In this document: one piece after another, positions 50,917-58,588 of the stretch
How positions within the stretch are numbered: the stretch's first letter is position 1
Layout: every line of letters begins with the position of its first letter
NCBI RefSeq assembly: GCF_017308975.1
Contig: NZ_JADWPD010000035.1
Location: forward strand, 1-64,000
Reading direction: 5' to 3'
Source: Amycolatopsis sp. MtRt-6
Lineage (GTDB): Bacteria; Actinomycetota; Actinomycetes; Mycobacteriales; Pseudonocardiaceae
DNA length: 64,000 nucleotides
Program-made: the position numbers and the translations under genes
The notes under the pieces: generated by a model
Database searches by the model: none
What the model saw: the letters and a program-made list of their open reading frames with translations, nothing else
What the model was told of the DNA's origin: nothing

Positions 50917-51894
50917 TCAGCGGCGCGAACTCTTCCGCACGATCAACCGGGCCTCCAGCGTCGTCGTGGTCGCGTCGCGGGTGCTGTCCGAAATGCGGGC
51001 CAGCAAAAGCTGGGCCGCCACCCGGCCGACTTCGTACGCCGGCTGGGCGACCACCGTCAGGGGCGGGTCGATCAAGGTCGTCCACGGTGCGTCGTCGAAC
51101 GAAACGATGCCCACGTCGCGGCCCGGGCGCAGGCCTCGGGCCGACAGGGCCTCCAGCACTCCGATCGCCATCGTGCTGTTCGCGACCAGCAGCGCGTCCG
51201 GCGGCGACGGCTCGTCGAGCAGGTCCAACGCCGCCAGCCGGGCGCCCTCGGCGCGGTACTCCGACCGCCGGAACAGGACGTTCTCCTCGCCGACGACGTC
51301 GGCGTACCCCGCCAGGCGGTCTTCGGCCGTGCGGACCTTCGCGGGGCCGGTGAGGCAGCCGACGCGCCGGTAGCCGCCGGCGAGCAGGTGCCGCGTCGCT
51401 TCGGCCGCCGCGTGGCGCGTGTCGACCAGTACCTGGTCGCCCTCCGCCGCCTGCAGCGGCCGGTCGACCGCCACCAGCGGCGTGCCCTGGCGCCGCAGGC
51501 CCTCGACGTTCGTCGACCGGCCGGTGGGCGACAGCACCACCCCGGCGACCCGCTCCTGCAGCGCCACCTCGATGTAGCGACGTTCCTTGTCCTCGTTCTC
51601 GTCGGAGTTGCAGAGCACCACCGAGTAGCCGGACCGCTGCGCGAGATCTTCGACGCCCCGCGCGATGGCCGTGAAGAACGGGTTTTCGACGTCGGAGATG
51701 ATCAGCGCGAGGACGGCGGTTTCCTGACGCCGGAGGTTCCGGGCCAACCCGTTCGGGTGATACCCGAGCTCGGCTGCGGCCTCCTGCACCCGCGCGGCCA
51801 GCGCGGGGTCCACAGTGGACTTGCCGTTGAGCGCGCGCGACACGGTCGCCGTGGAGACCCCGGCTCTCGCCGCGACGTCGCTGATGGTGGCCAC
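50917..51894 (-). CDS. LacI-family repressor
   Basis: 325 residues from GTG 51894. The N-terminal HTH and hinge helix are clear: ATISDVAARAGVSTATVSRALNG and VQEAAAELGYHPNGLARNLR. The sugar-binding core follows (VLALIISDVENPFFTAIARGVEDLA, GVVLSPTGRS, DVGIVSFDDAPW). It would bind a sugar or nucleoside and regulate an operon not evident nearby. It faces the orphan promoter region at 50694-50724. TATCCT on the minus strand (51923-51928) may be its -10. Confidence 0.93.
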   Translation of the reverse strand: MATISDVAARAGVSTATVSRALNGKSTVDPALAARVQEAAAELGYHPNGLARNLRRQETAVLALIISDVENPFFTAIARGVEDLAQRSGYSVVLCNSDENEDKERRYIEVALQERVAGVVLSPTGRSTNVEGLRRQGTPLVAVDRPLQAAEGDQVLVDTRHAAAEATRHLLAGGYRRVGCLTGPAKVRTAEDRLAGYADVVGEENVLFRRSEYRAEGARLAALDLLDEPSPPDALLVANSTMAIGVLEALSARGLRPGRDVGIVSFDDAPWTTLIDPPLTVVAQPAYEVGRVAAQLLLARISDSTRDATTTTLEARLIVRKSSRR

Positions 51895-52047
51895 ACGCCC
51901 TCCCTGATCACTCGTCGAGGGGAGGATAGCGCTCCTGGTGGTGGTTTACCGTCCGCTTACCTTTTTGGGTGAACAGCCACTTCCGGTTGTTCGCAGGGGT
52001 TACGCCGAACGGAGTCGATCACGCAGCGCAACGTCCACAGTGGAGGT

Positions 52048-53127
52048 TCAGCGGAAGTAGGCGCGCGGCGTGAGCCCGGTCAGCGCCCGGCAGTCCCGGC
52101 TGAGGTGCGCTTGATCGGCATACCCCGCGGCGGCGGCCAGCGCGGCGAGGTTCGGGGCACGGGGAGCCAGCGCGACGGCCCGCTGGAACCGGCTGACGCG
52201 GAGGTAGGTGGCCGGCCCGTACCCGACGGCTTGGACGAACCGCCGCCGCAGCCGCCGCTCGCTCACCGCACCCGGCAGGGCGGGGTCTTCGACCCGGGCC
52301 GCCACGAGATCCACCGGGCCGGAGCCGCCGGATGCGGCCCCGCCGGATGTGGTGGCGCTGAACGCTGCTCTGCCGGACGTGGCTGCGCCGAACGCGGCCT
52401 CGCCGAATGCGGGCCCGCCGGATGTGGTGGCGCTGAACGCTGCTCCGCCGAACGCTGCCCTGCCGGACGTGGGTGCGCCGAATGCGGCCTCGCCGAATGC
52501 GGGCCCGCCGGATGTGGTGGCGCTGAACGCTGCTCCGCCGAGTGCGGGCCCGCCGAACGCTGCCCTGCCGAACGCGGCCTCACCGAACGCGGCCTCACCG
52601 AACGCGGCCTCACCGAACGTGGCCCCGCCGGATGCGGCGGCGCTGGGTGGGGCCCCGCCGGATGTGGTGGCGCTGCCCGCCGCGTCACCGACGCGGGCCG
52701 CCCCCTTGTCCAACCGGGCTATCAGCTCCGCGACCGCCACCTCCACCTCGTCCGGCGGTGGTGCCTCCGACAGCCGCTCGGCCACCTCCTCCGCCAGTGA
52801 AACCTCGCCCTCCGCCAGCCGCTCCGCCGAACACCGCCCCCACAGCTCCGCCAGCGGCACGCGCCGATCCCGCACCTCGTCCGCCGCGACGCCCAGGACC
52901 GCCGCCGCGAGGCCCGGGATGAGCCGCACTCCGCTCAGCACCTCGCCCGGCCTGGTCACCGATGACCACGCCGCGGTGTCCGGTCCGGCCACGAACACCG
53001 CGCCTTCGCCGCGGACCAGGTCCACGCAGCCGTCCGGGACGATCCGCTTCGGGCCCTCCGAAGCCGATCGCCACACGCACCGCGCCACGCCGCTCAGCCG
53101 CCGGGGTGGTGCCGCCTCTTCGTACAC
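52048..53127 (-). CDS. AraC-family regulator split by a 120-residue pentapeptide-type repeat
   Basis: 359 residues from GTG 53127. The N-terminal domain (about 1-145) starts YEEAAPPRRLSGVARCVWRS and contains IVPDGCVDLV, the sensor of DUF6597-type AraC proteins. The C-terminal HTH (about 290-359, SERRLRRRFVQAVGYGPATYL then AAAAGYADQAHLSRDCRALTG) is intact. Between them, residues about 151-270 are 24 units of five, mainly FGEAA, FGGAA, FSATT, SGGPA and SGRAA. The repeat DNA is in frame, with 15-nt units and larger blocks 75 and 90 nt apart. No insertion of this kind is usual in the family. Confidence 0.85.
   Translation of the reverse strand: MYEEAAPPRRLSGVARCVWRSASEGPKRIVPDGCVDLVRGEGAVFVAGPDTAAWSSVTRPGEVLSGVRLIPGLAAAVLGVAADEVRDRRVPLAELWGRCSAERLAEGEVSLAEEVAERLSEAPPPDEVEVAVAELIARLDKGAARVGDAAGSATTSGGAPPSAAASGGATFGEAAFGEAAFGEAAFGRAAFGGPALGGAAFSATTSGGPAFGEAAFGAPTSGRAAFGGAAFSATTSGGPAFGEAAFGAATSGRAAFSATTSGGAASGGSGPVDLVAARVEDPALPGAVSERRLRRRFVQAVGYGPATYLRVSRFQRAVALAPRAPNLAALAAAAGYADQAHLSRDCRALTGLTPRAYFR
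52318..52677 (-). repeat. in-frame 15-bp tandem repeat array inside the AraC gene
   Basis: About 24 units of 15 bp encode five-residue repeats. Larger near-identical blocks begin at about 52346, 52421 and 52511 (spacing 75 and 90). Three consecutive units near 52576-52620 are identical (FGEAA). Since every unit is a multiple of three, changes in copy number keep the frame. Confidence 0.9.
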
Positions 53128-53226
53128 ACCCCGATCATCCCTCTCGGCACCGACAAAAACCGAACAAGAACCCGGCGGCCGACGGCCACCCGTCCGGGTG
53201 AATGTCGAACTTCCTGCGTAGAGCGG

Positions 53227-53241
53227 CTAACGCGCCGTTAG
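53227..53241. promoter_or_regulatory. CTAACG-CGC-CGTTAG palindrome upstream of the MmpS-like gene
   Basis: A 15-bp interrupted perfect palindrome, followed 14 nt later by a TATAGAT -10-like element, about 65 nt before ATG 53305. It is a plausible operator for a TetR- or MarR-type regulator, but the protein is unknown. It may also serve the divergent AraC gene. Confidence 0.55.
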
Positions 53242-53304
53242 GTCACGGCGAGATATAGATCGACGCACTCGACGGAAGTGCGCGCGACGAGAGAAGACCT
53301 CTCC

Positions 53305-53763
53305 ATGGGTGTTCCCACCGCGATCCGCGCCGAACGGGCTCGGTCGGCCGGCAGCTTCGTCGTCGTCCTCGGCGTGCTCGCCGCCGCCTTCGCGGTGGCC
53401 GCCTACGTCGTGCCGCGGTCCGGGCGCGGCCCCGTCAAGGAAGAGCCCGCCGCCGCGCCGGTCGCCCCCGTCGCCGTCCGCACGGTGAGCCACAGCGTCG
53501 TCTACGAACTGCTCGGCGCGCACGGTGCCCGCAACGTCACCTACGCCGCCGCGGGGTCGGCGCTGACCCAGCACGCCGAAGTCTCGACGCCGTGGTCCGC
53601 GCGGTTCACCCGGGTCGGCCCCGACGGCCGCACCGAGTTCTACAGCATCGCCGCCCGCAACCCCGGTCCCGGCGCGCTCCGCTGCCGGATCGTCGTCGAC
53701 GGTGTCGTCGTCGCCGAGAAGACCGAGACCGAGCCGGGGCGCCTCTTCAGCTGCGCCGTCTGA
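53305..53763 (+). CDS. MmpS-family-like membrane-anchored protein
   Basis: 152 residues from ATG 53305. A single N-terminal membrane helix (about 16-40, SFVVVLGVLAAAFAVAAYVV) is followed by an extracytoplasmic beta domain with SHSVVYELLGAHGARNVTYA, the PWSARF block and RCRIVVDGVVVAEK near the C-terminus with two cysteines. This matches the MmpS family, which in mycobacteria accompanies MmpL RND exporters. No MmpL gene is adjacent, so its partner, if any, lies elsewhere. Confidence 0.82.
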   Translation: MGVPTAIRAERARSAGSFVVVLGVLAAAFAVAAYVVPRSGRGPVKEEPAAAPVAPVAVRTVSHSVVYELLGAHGARNVTYAAAGSALTQHAEVSTPWSARFTRVGPDGRTEFYSIAARNPGPGALRCRIVVDGVVVAEKTETEPGRLFSCAV

Positions 53764-53780
53764 ACGGCAGGATCGACGGC

Positions 53781-54524
53781 GTGAACGCCGCGATCACCTT
53801 CGGGCCCGCCCTGGTGGGCGTCCTCGTCCTCCTCGCCGTCGCCGGCGCGGTCGTCGTCAAGGCCGGTGGCCTCGGCGACGGACGCGCGGTGCTGGTCGCC
53901 GCCGTCCGCGCGGTCGCCCAGCTCGCCGCCGTTTCGCTGGTGATCACCGCCGTCCTGCGCTCGATGCCGTTGACCGGCCTGTTCGTGCTGCTGATGTTCG
54001 GGATCGCCGCCGTGACGTCGGCACGGCGCGCCGGCACCCGCAGGAACCTCCCCTGGACGGCGCTGGCCATCGCCGCCGGCGTCGCGCCCGTGCTCGGCCT
54101 CGTCCTCGGCGCCCGAGTCGTCCCGCCGGAGCCGATCGCCGTCGTGCCGATCGCCGGCATCGTGATCGGCGGCGCCATGACCGCGACGTCGCAGGCCGCC
54201 CGCCGCGCACTCGACGAGCTGAAGTCCCGGCACGGTGAGTACGAAGCCGCGCTCGCCCTCGGTTTCCTGCCCCGGCCGGCCGCGCTCGAGATCTGCCGCC
54301 CGAGCGCCGGGCACGCGCTCATCCCGGCGCTCGACCAGACCCGCACGGTCGGCCTGGTGACGCTCCCCGGCGCGTACGTCGGCGTGCTGCTGGGCGGCGC
54401 GGGTCCGATCCAGGCCGGGCTGACGCAGGTGCTCGTGCTGATCGGGCTGCTGGCCGCGCAAGCCGTCTCGATCCTGGTGACCGTGCAGCTCGTCGCGGCC
54501 GGGAAGCTCAGCCGAGCGGAGTAG
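53781..54524 (+). CDS. FetB/UPF0014-family ABC permease
   Basis: 247 residues from GTG 53781, 17 nt after the MmpS-like gene. Around seven membrane helices, with the family motif region EYEAALALGFLPRPAALEI and the strongly conserved LIPALDQTRTVGLVTLPGAYVGVLLGGAGP. In E. coli FetAB exports iron and lowers oxidative stress; FetB needs the ATPase FetA, which is not encoded nearby. It overlaps the convergent phosphatase gene by 17 nt. Confidence 0.88.
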   Translation: MNAAITFGPALVGVLVLLAVAGAVVVKAGGLGDGRAVLVAAVRAVAQLAAVSLVITAVLRSMPLTGLFVLLMFGIAAVTSARRAGTRRNLPWTALAIAAGVAPVLGLVLGARVVPPEPIAVVPIAGIVIGGAMTATSQAARRALDELKSRHGEYEAALALGFLPRPAALEICRPSAGHALIPALDQTRTVGLVTLPGAYVGVLLGGAGPIQAGLTQVLVLIGLLAAQAVSILVTVQLVAAGKLSRAE

Positions 54525-55194
54525 CCAGGTGGGCGGTGTCGTTGTAGCGCCGCACGATCCAGTTGTCGCCGTGCAGCACGAGGTGCGAGATCGAGCCGTT
54601 GTCGGCGCCGAGGAACGCGAACCGCTCGACCGCGCGGCTGGCCTGGGCGAACACCTCGCCGATCACGCCGCCGTGGGTGAACACCGCGACCCGCTGGTCG
54701 GGGTGCGCGGCCGCGATCCGCGTCAAGGCGCCGCGCAGCCGGGCGCCGAACCGCTCGTCGGACTCCGCGCCCGGGATGACGTCCCAGCGCTGCTCGGCCC
54801 ACAGCCGGTCGACGATCGGGTGGCCGTCGGCCGTGTACTTCCGGAACAGGCCGTTTTCCCACTCGCCGAGGTGGATCTCCCGCAGGTCCGGCTCGACGAC
54901 CGGGGTCAGCCCGAGCTTCTCCGCCAGCGGCGCGGCGGTCTGCGCCGTGCGGCGCAGCGTCGTCACGTAGATCGCGTCGATCCGCTCCCCGGCGAGCCGG
55001 ACGCCGACGCGCTGGGCGTGGTCGCGGCCCTCCGGGGCGAGGTCCGGGTCGGCCTGGCCGTCGACGAGGTCGAAGGGCGCGTCGCCGCGGGCCGGAGCGG
55101 ACTCGCCGTGCCGGACCAGGAAGATCTCCGTCGCACCCGGGGGCGGGCTGAAGCGGTATTGGCGGTATTCGATCTCCTGCTCGGGCGTGCTCAT
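54508..55194 (-). CDS. histidine phosphatase (phosphoglycerate-mutase superfamily)
   Basis: 228 residues. The RHG motif is FLVRHGESAPA (catalytic His28), with LREIHLGEWENG and FTHGGVIGEV, the second catalytic histidine segment. The start ATG 55194 is 7 nt after TAGGGT on the minus strand, a leaderless signature, and this -10 box contains the stop codon of the upstream antiporter gene. Physiological substrate unknown; family members dephosphorylate sugars, alpha-ribazole phosphate or other small molecules. Confidence 0.92.
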   Translation of the reverse strand: MSTPEQEIEYRQYRFSPPPGATEIFLVRHGESAPARGDAPFDLVDGQADPDLAPEGRDHAQRVGVRLAGERIDAIYVTTLRRTAQTAAPLAEKLGLTPVVEPDLREIHLGEWENGLFRKYTADGHPIVDRLWAEQRWDVIPGAESDERFGARLRGALTRIAAAHPDQRVAVFTHGGVIGEVFAQASRAVERFAFLGADNGSISHLVLHGDNWIVRRYNDTAHLATPLG

Positions 55195-55201
55195 GGCCCC
55201 G

Positions 55202-55207
55202 ACCCTA
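55202..55207 (-). promoter_or_regulatory. TAGGGT -10 box of the phosphatase gene, overlapping the antiporter stop
   Basis: Minus strand TAGGGT, 7 nt, then ATG 55194. The first three bases are the TAG stop of the antiporter gene. Confidence 0.55.
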
Positions 55208-57100
55208 GCCGAGTTGCTTGTCCACGAAACACCATCGCCACGTCTCGCCCGGCTCGTAGCTGCGCATGACCGGGTGGCGGGATTCGTGGAAGTGCTGGGT
55301 CGCGTGGCGGCGCGGCGAGGAGTCGCAGCAGGCGACGTTGCCGCACTTCAGGCACATCCGCAGGTGCACCCACGTGGTGCCCTCGGCGAGGCAGGCGGCG
55401 CAGCTGTCGGCCGAGCTGGGCTCCTTCTCGACCCACTCGTGGGCCAGGTGCTTGCACGACCCCGCCGTCGCGGCCGGGGTGCGCAGCTCGCGGCCCTCGA
55501 TGTCCGGCTCGGCCTCGTCGCGGTCGAGCATGGACTCCTCGATGTCGAGGCGTTCCAGGACGCGGCGCAGGACGTCGTCGTCGGCGCTGCCGCCGGCGCG
55601 GGCCTTGAGGAACTGCTCGCGCTCGACCTCGAGGAGCTCCAGCCGCAGCCGGCGGTAGGCGTCGCTCGGGGTCTCGGCCAGCGCGCTCTGCCTGCCGAGC
55701 TGCTCCCACGCCGAGTCGGCGCGGTGCTGCAGGCGGTCACGCAGGCGCTGGATGATCTCCGGCGGGTCGTCGGGCTGCCGGATCTCCTCCAGCTTGGCCA
55801 GCGCGGCGCGGGTCATGTCGTGCAGGACGGCCGCCTCCTGCAGCGCGTCCTCCGCGGGGTCCGGCCGCGGCAGGCGCAGCCGCCGGATCAGCGGCGGCAG
55901 CGTCATGCCCTGCACCGCCAGGGTGCCGGCCACGACGACGAACGCGGCGAGCACCAGCACCGCGCGCTGCGGGGTGTCCGCGGGCAGCACGAACGCGGCC
56001 GCGAGCGTCACCACCCCGCGCATACCCGCCCAGGAGATCACCGCCGAATAGCGCCATGGCCAGATCTTCGGCTGCTTCCGCTTCGGCAGCAGACGCCGTT
56101 TCACGCGCTTCACGGTGCCGATCCCGGCCAGCCACAGCATCCGGGTGAGGATGGTCGCGCCGAGCACGGCGACGCAGATCCAGGTGAGCGTGAGCAGCGA
56201 CAGCCCGCTCTCGCCGACCTCGGCGAGGATCCGCCGCAGCTGCAGGCCGATCAGCAGGAAGACCATGTTCTCCAGCAGGAACTGGATGGTCTGCCAGTTC
56301 AGCCGGGACGCCAGCCGGGTGGAGCCGGACAGGATCTGCGGCGCCTTGTGCCCGAGGATGAGCCCGGCGATGACGACCGCGAGCACGCCGGAGCCGTGGA
56401 TCGCCTCGGCCGGGAGGTAGGCGATGAAGGGCACGGCGAACGACAGCGCGGTGTCGAGCACCGGCTCGGTCATCCGGGCGCGGACGAAGGCGGCCGCGAA
56501 CCCGACGACCAGCCCGACCACGGCCCCGCCGATGGCCGCGCGGAAGAAGTCGGCGCCGACCTGCCACAGGCTGACCGACCCGGCCAGCGCGGCGATGGCC
56601 GTGCGGAGGGCGACCAGCGCGGCGGCGTCGTTGAAGAGGCTCTCGCCCTCCAGCAGCCGGATCAGCTTCCGGGGCATCCCGACCCGCCGGGCGACGACGC
56701 TGGCGGCGACCGCGTCCGGCGGCGCGACGATCGCGCCGAGCGCGATGCCGCCGGCCAGCGGCAGCCCGGGGATCACCGCCCAGGCGACCACGCCGACGCC
56801 GAGCGCGGTGAAGACGACGAGCCCGACCGACATCAGCCCGATCGCGCCCCGGTTCTTCCGGAAGTCGACGAGCGACGTCTGGATGGCCGCGGAGTACAGC
56901 AGCGGGGGCAGCAGGCCGAGCAGCACGACCTCGGGATCGAGGTGGTACTCGGGCACGCCGGGGACGTAGGACGCGGCGACGCCGACGACGATCAGGCACA
57001 GCGGGGCGGACCAGTCCAGCCGCCGCGCCACCGCGCTGACGACGAGAACGGTCACGACCAGCGCCACTATCTCTGTCGCTACGTGCACGGGGGTAATCAT
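55205..57100 (-). CDS. Na+/H+ antiporter with C-terminal UBP-type zinc finger
   Basis: 631 residues from ATG 57100 (GTG one codon earlier is possible). The N-terminal two-thirds is a CPA1/NhaP-type antiporter: APPDAVAASVVARRVGMP with the ion-binding aspartate, GESLFNDAAALV and WAGMRGVVTLAAAFVLP. A long cytoplasmic helical region (about 430-530) leads to a UBP-type finger: CKHLAHEW, CAACLAEG, CLKCGNVACC, then HATQHFHESRHPVM. In eukaryotes this finger binds ubiquitin C-termini; its bacterial ligand is unknown. It is the only gene in the window that joins ion transport to such a domain. Confidence 0.9.
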   Translation of the reverse strand: MITPVHVATEIVALVVTVLVVSAVARRLDWSAPLCLIVVGVAASYVPGVPEYHLDPEVVLLGLLPPLLYSAAIQTSLVDFRKNRGAIGLMSVGLVVFTALGVGVVAWAVIPGLPLAGGIALGAIVAPPDAVAASVVARRVGMPRKLIRLLEGESLFNDAAALVALRTAIAALAGSVSLWQVGADFFRAAIGGAVVGLVVGFAAAFVRARMTEPVLDTALSFAVPFIAYLPAEAIHGSGVLAVVIAGLILGHKAPQILSGSTRLASRLNWQTIQFLLENMVFLLIGLQLRRILAEVGESGLSLLTLTWICVAVLGATILTRMLWLAGIGTVKRVKRRLLPKRKQPKIWPWRYSAVISWAGMRGVVTLAAAFVLPADTPQRAVLVLAAFVVVAGTLAVQGMTLPPLIRRLRLPRPDPAEDALQEAAVLHDMTRAALAKLEEIRQPDDPPEIIQRLRDRLQHRADSAWEQLGRQSALAETPSDAYRRLRLELLEVEREQFLKARAGGSADDDVLRRVLERLDIEESMLDRDEAEPDIEGRELRTPAATAGSCKHLAHEWVEKEPSSADSCAACLAEGTTWVHLRMCLKCGNVACCDSSPRRHATQHFHESRHPVMRSYEPGETWRWCFVDKQLG

Positions 57101-57156
57101 CACCCGGGTGCCGTGGCGGGCGTCATCGGGCCGGGCCGTCGTCCGGGGCAGGTCCC

Positions 57157-57162
57157 TAGGCT
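57157..57162 (+). promoter_or_regulatory. TAGGCT -10 box, leaderless start of the carboxylesterase
   Basis: TAGGCT, 6 nt, then GTG 57169. Confidence 0.55.
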
Positions 57163-57168
57163 GAGCAC

Positions 57169-58555
57169 GTGACGACGGTGGAGATCGCGGCCGGCGCCCT
57201 GCGCGGGTCCGCACGGGACGGGGTCAGGACGTTCCTCGGCGTGCCGTACGCCGCGCCCCCGGTGGGGGAGCTGCGGTTCCGCGCGCCCCAGCCGGTGCCG
57301 CACTGGGCCGGTGAACGCGACGCGACGAAGTGGGCGCCCCGCGCGCCGCAGCCCGAGCTGACCGGGGCGCGGCTTCACCGGTGACGAAGACTGCCTCTTC
57401 CTGAACGTCTACGCGCCCGCGCGCCCCGGCTCGTACCCCGTGCTGGTGTGGATCCACGGCGGCGGTGGCGTGCTGGGCGCGCCGCACCAGTTCGACGCCT
57501 CCGCGTACGCGCGGCGGGGCGTGGTCGTCGTGACCGTCGCCTACCGGCTCGGCGTGCTCGGGATGCTGCACCTGCCCGGCGTCGCCGACTCGAACCTGTC
57601 CCTGCGCGACCAGGTCGCCGCCCTCGAATGGGTACGGGACAACATCGGGGCCTTCGGTGGCGACCCCGGCCGCGTCACGCTGGCCGGGCAGTCCAACGGC
57701 GGCCGCACGGTCGGGACGCTGCTGGCCGTGCCGGCCACCCGCGGGCTCGTCCACCAGGCGATCGTGCAGAGCGGCACCGGCGTGGGCTCGGTCGTCCACA
57801 CGCCGGCCGAAGGCGCGGCCGTGGCCGAAGCCGTCCTGACGGAACTGGACGTCTCGCCGGACGAGCTGGCGACGCTCCCGGTGCCGCGGATCCTCCAGGC
57901 GCAGCAACGGGTTTCGGCCGCGTCGGGCACCAAGGTGACCTACCGCGTGGTGGTCGGCGACGAGCTGCTCCCGCACCGGCCGCCGGACGGCGTGCGCGAC
58001 GTCCCGCTGCTGATCGGGACGACGGCGGACGAGGAGGACCTGTTCAGCTGGCTGCAGTCGGGCGGCGCGAAGCTGCTGGGCGTCGGCTCGACCGTGCTGT
58101 CCCCCGAGCAGGTCGAAAAGGCCGTCGCGGCCTACACCGAGCTGCTCGACTGGCCCGCGGACCAGGTCCGCAACCGCGCGCTGACGGCGGGGGACTGGTG
58201 GATCCCGGCCATCCGGTTCGCCGAACGGCAGCCGGCTGCCTGGATGTACCGCCTGGACTGGCGGATCGCCCCGCGCGGCCGCGGCCTGGGCGCGGCACAC
58301 GGGCTCGACCTGCCCCTGGTGTTCGACGACATCCGCAACCGCAACTGGCGGTTCCTCTTCGCCGGCCGCCCGTTCCCGGCCGAGCGGATGCAGGCGGTGG
58401 CGACGGAGATGTTCGACGCCTGGGTCCGGTTCGTCACAACAGGCGACCCGGGCTGGCCCCGTTACCGCCCGCAAGACCGCGTCACGCGGATCTTCGACGA
58501 CGTCTCGACCACCGTCAGCGACCCGGACCGCGAGCAGCGCCTCCTCTGGGACTGA
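57169..58555 (+). pseudogene. type B carboxylesterase with a one-base frameshift
   Basis: The first frame (57169-57384) encodes the conserved N-terminus VEIAAGALRGSARDGVRTFLGVPYAAPP and stops after ELTGARLHR. The second frame (to 58555) starts within GFTGDEDCLFLNVYAPARP and continues LVWIHGGGGVLG, nucleophile elbow GQSNGG, and LIGTTADEEDLFSW. Removing one G from the GGGG run at 57364-57367 joins them as ELTGRGFTGDEDCLFLN. It is a recent frameshift or a sequencing error in a homopolymer. The promoter signature and the second half are intact. Confidence 0.85.
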
Positions 58556-58556
58556 G

Positions 58557-58581
58557 CCGGGGCGGCGCGAGACCGCCCCGG
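58557..58581. terminator. bidirectional hairpin between carboxylesterase and csxA
   Basis: A 9-bp stem (CCGGGGCGG, loop CGCGAGA, CCGCCCCGG) lies just after the carboxylesterase stop and just before the csxA stop on the other strand. Confidence 0.75.
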
Positions 58582-58588
58582 CCCGGAC

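Noticed and set aside
50728..51972. Plus-strand frame after the orphan promoter
   Set aside because: Most of it is antisense to lacI and not protein-like; only a very short peptide or RNA is plausible.
52318..52677. CRISPR-like appearance of the repeat block
   Set aside because: Units are 15 bp, contiguous and in frame, with no unique spacers and no cas genes.
52208..53221. Plus-strand frame over the AraC gene (Ala/Pro/Asn repeats)
   Set aside because: Any frame stays open over repeats whose length is a multiple of three; the minus frame has the HTH.
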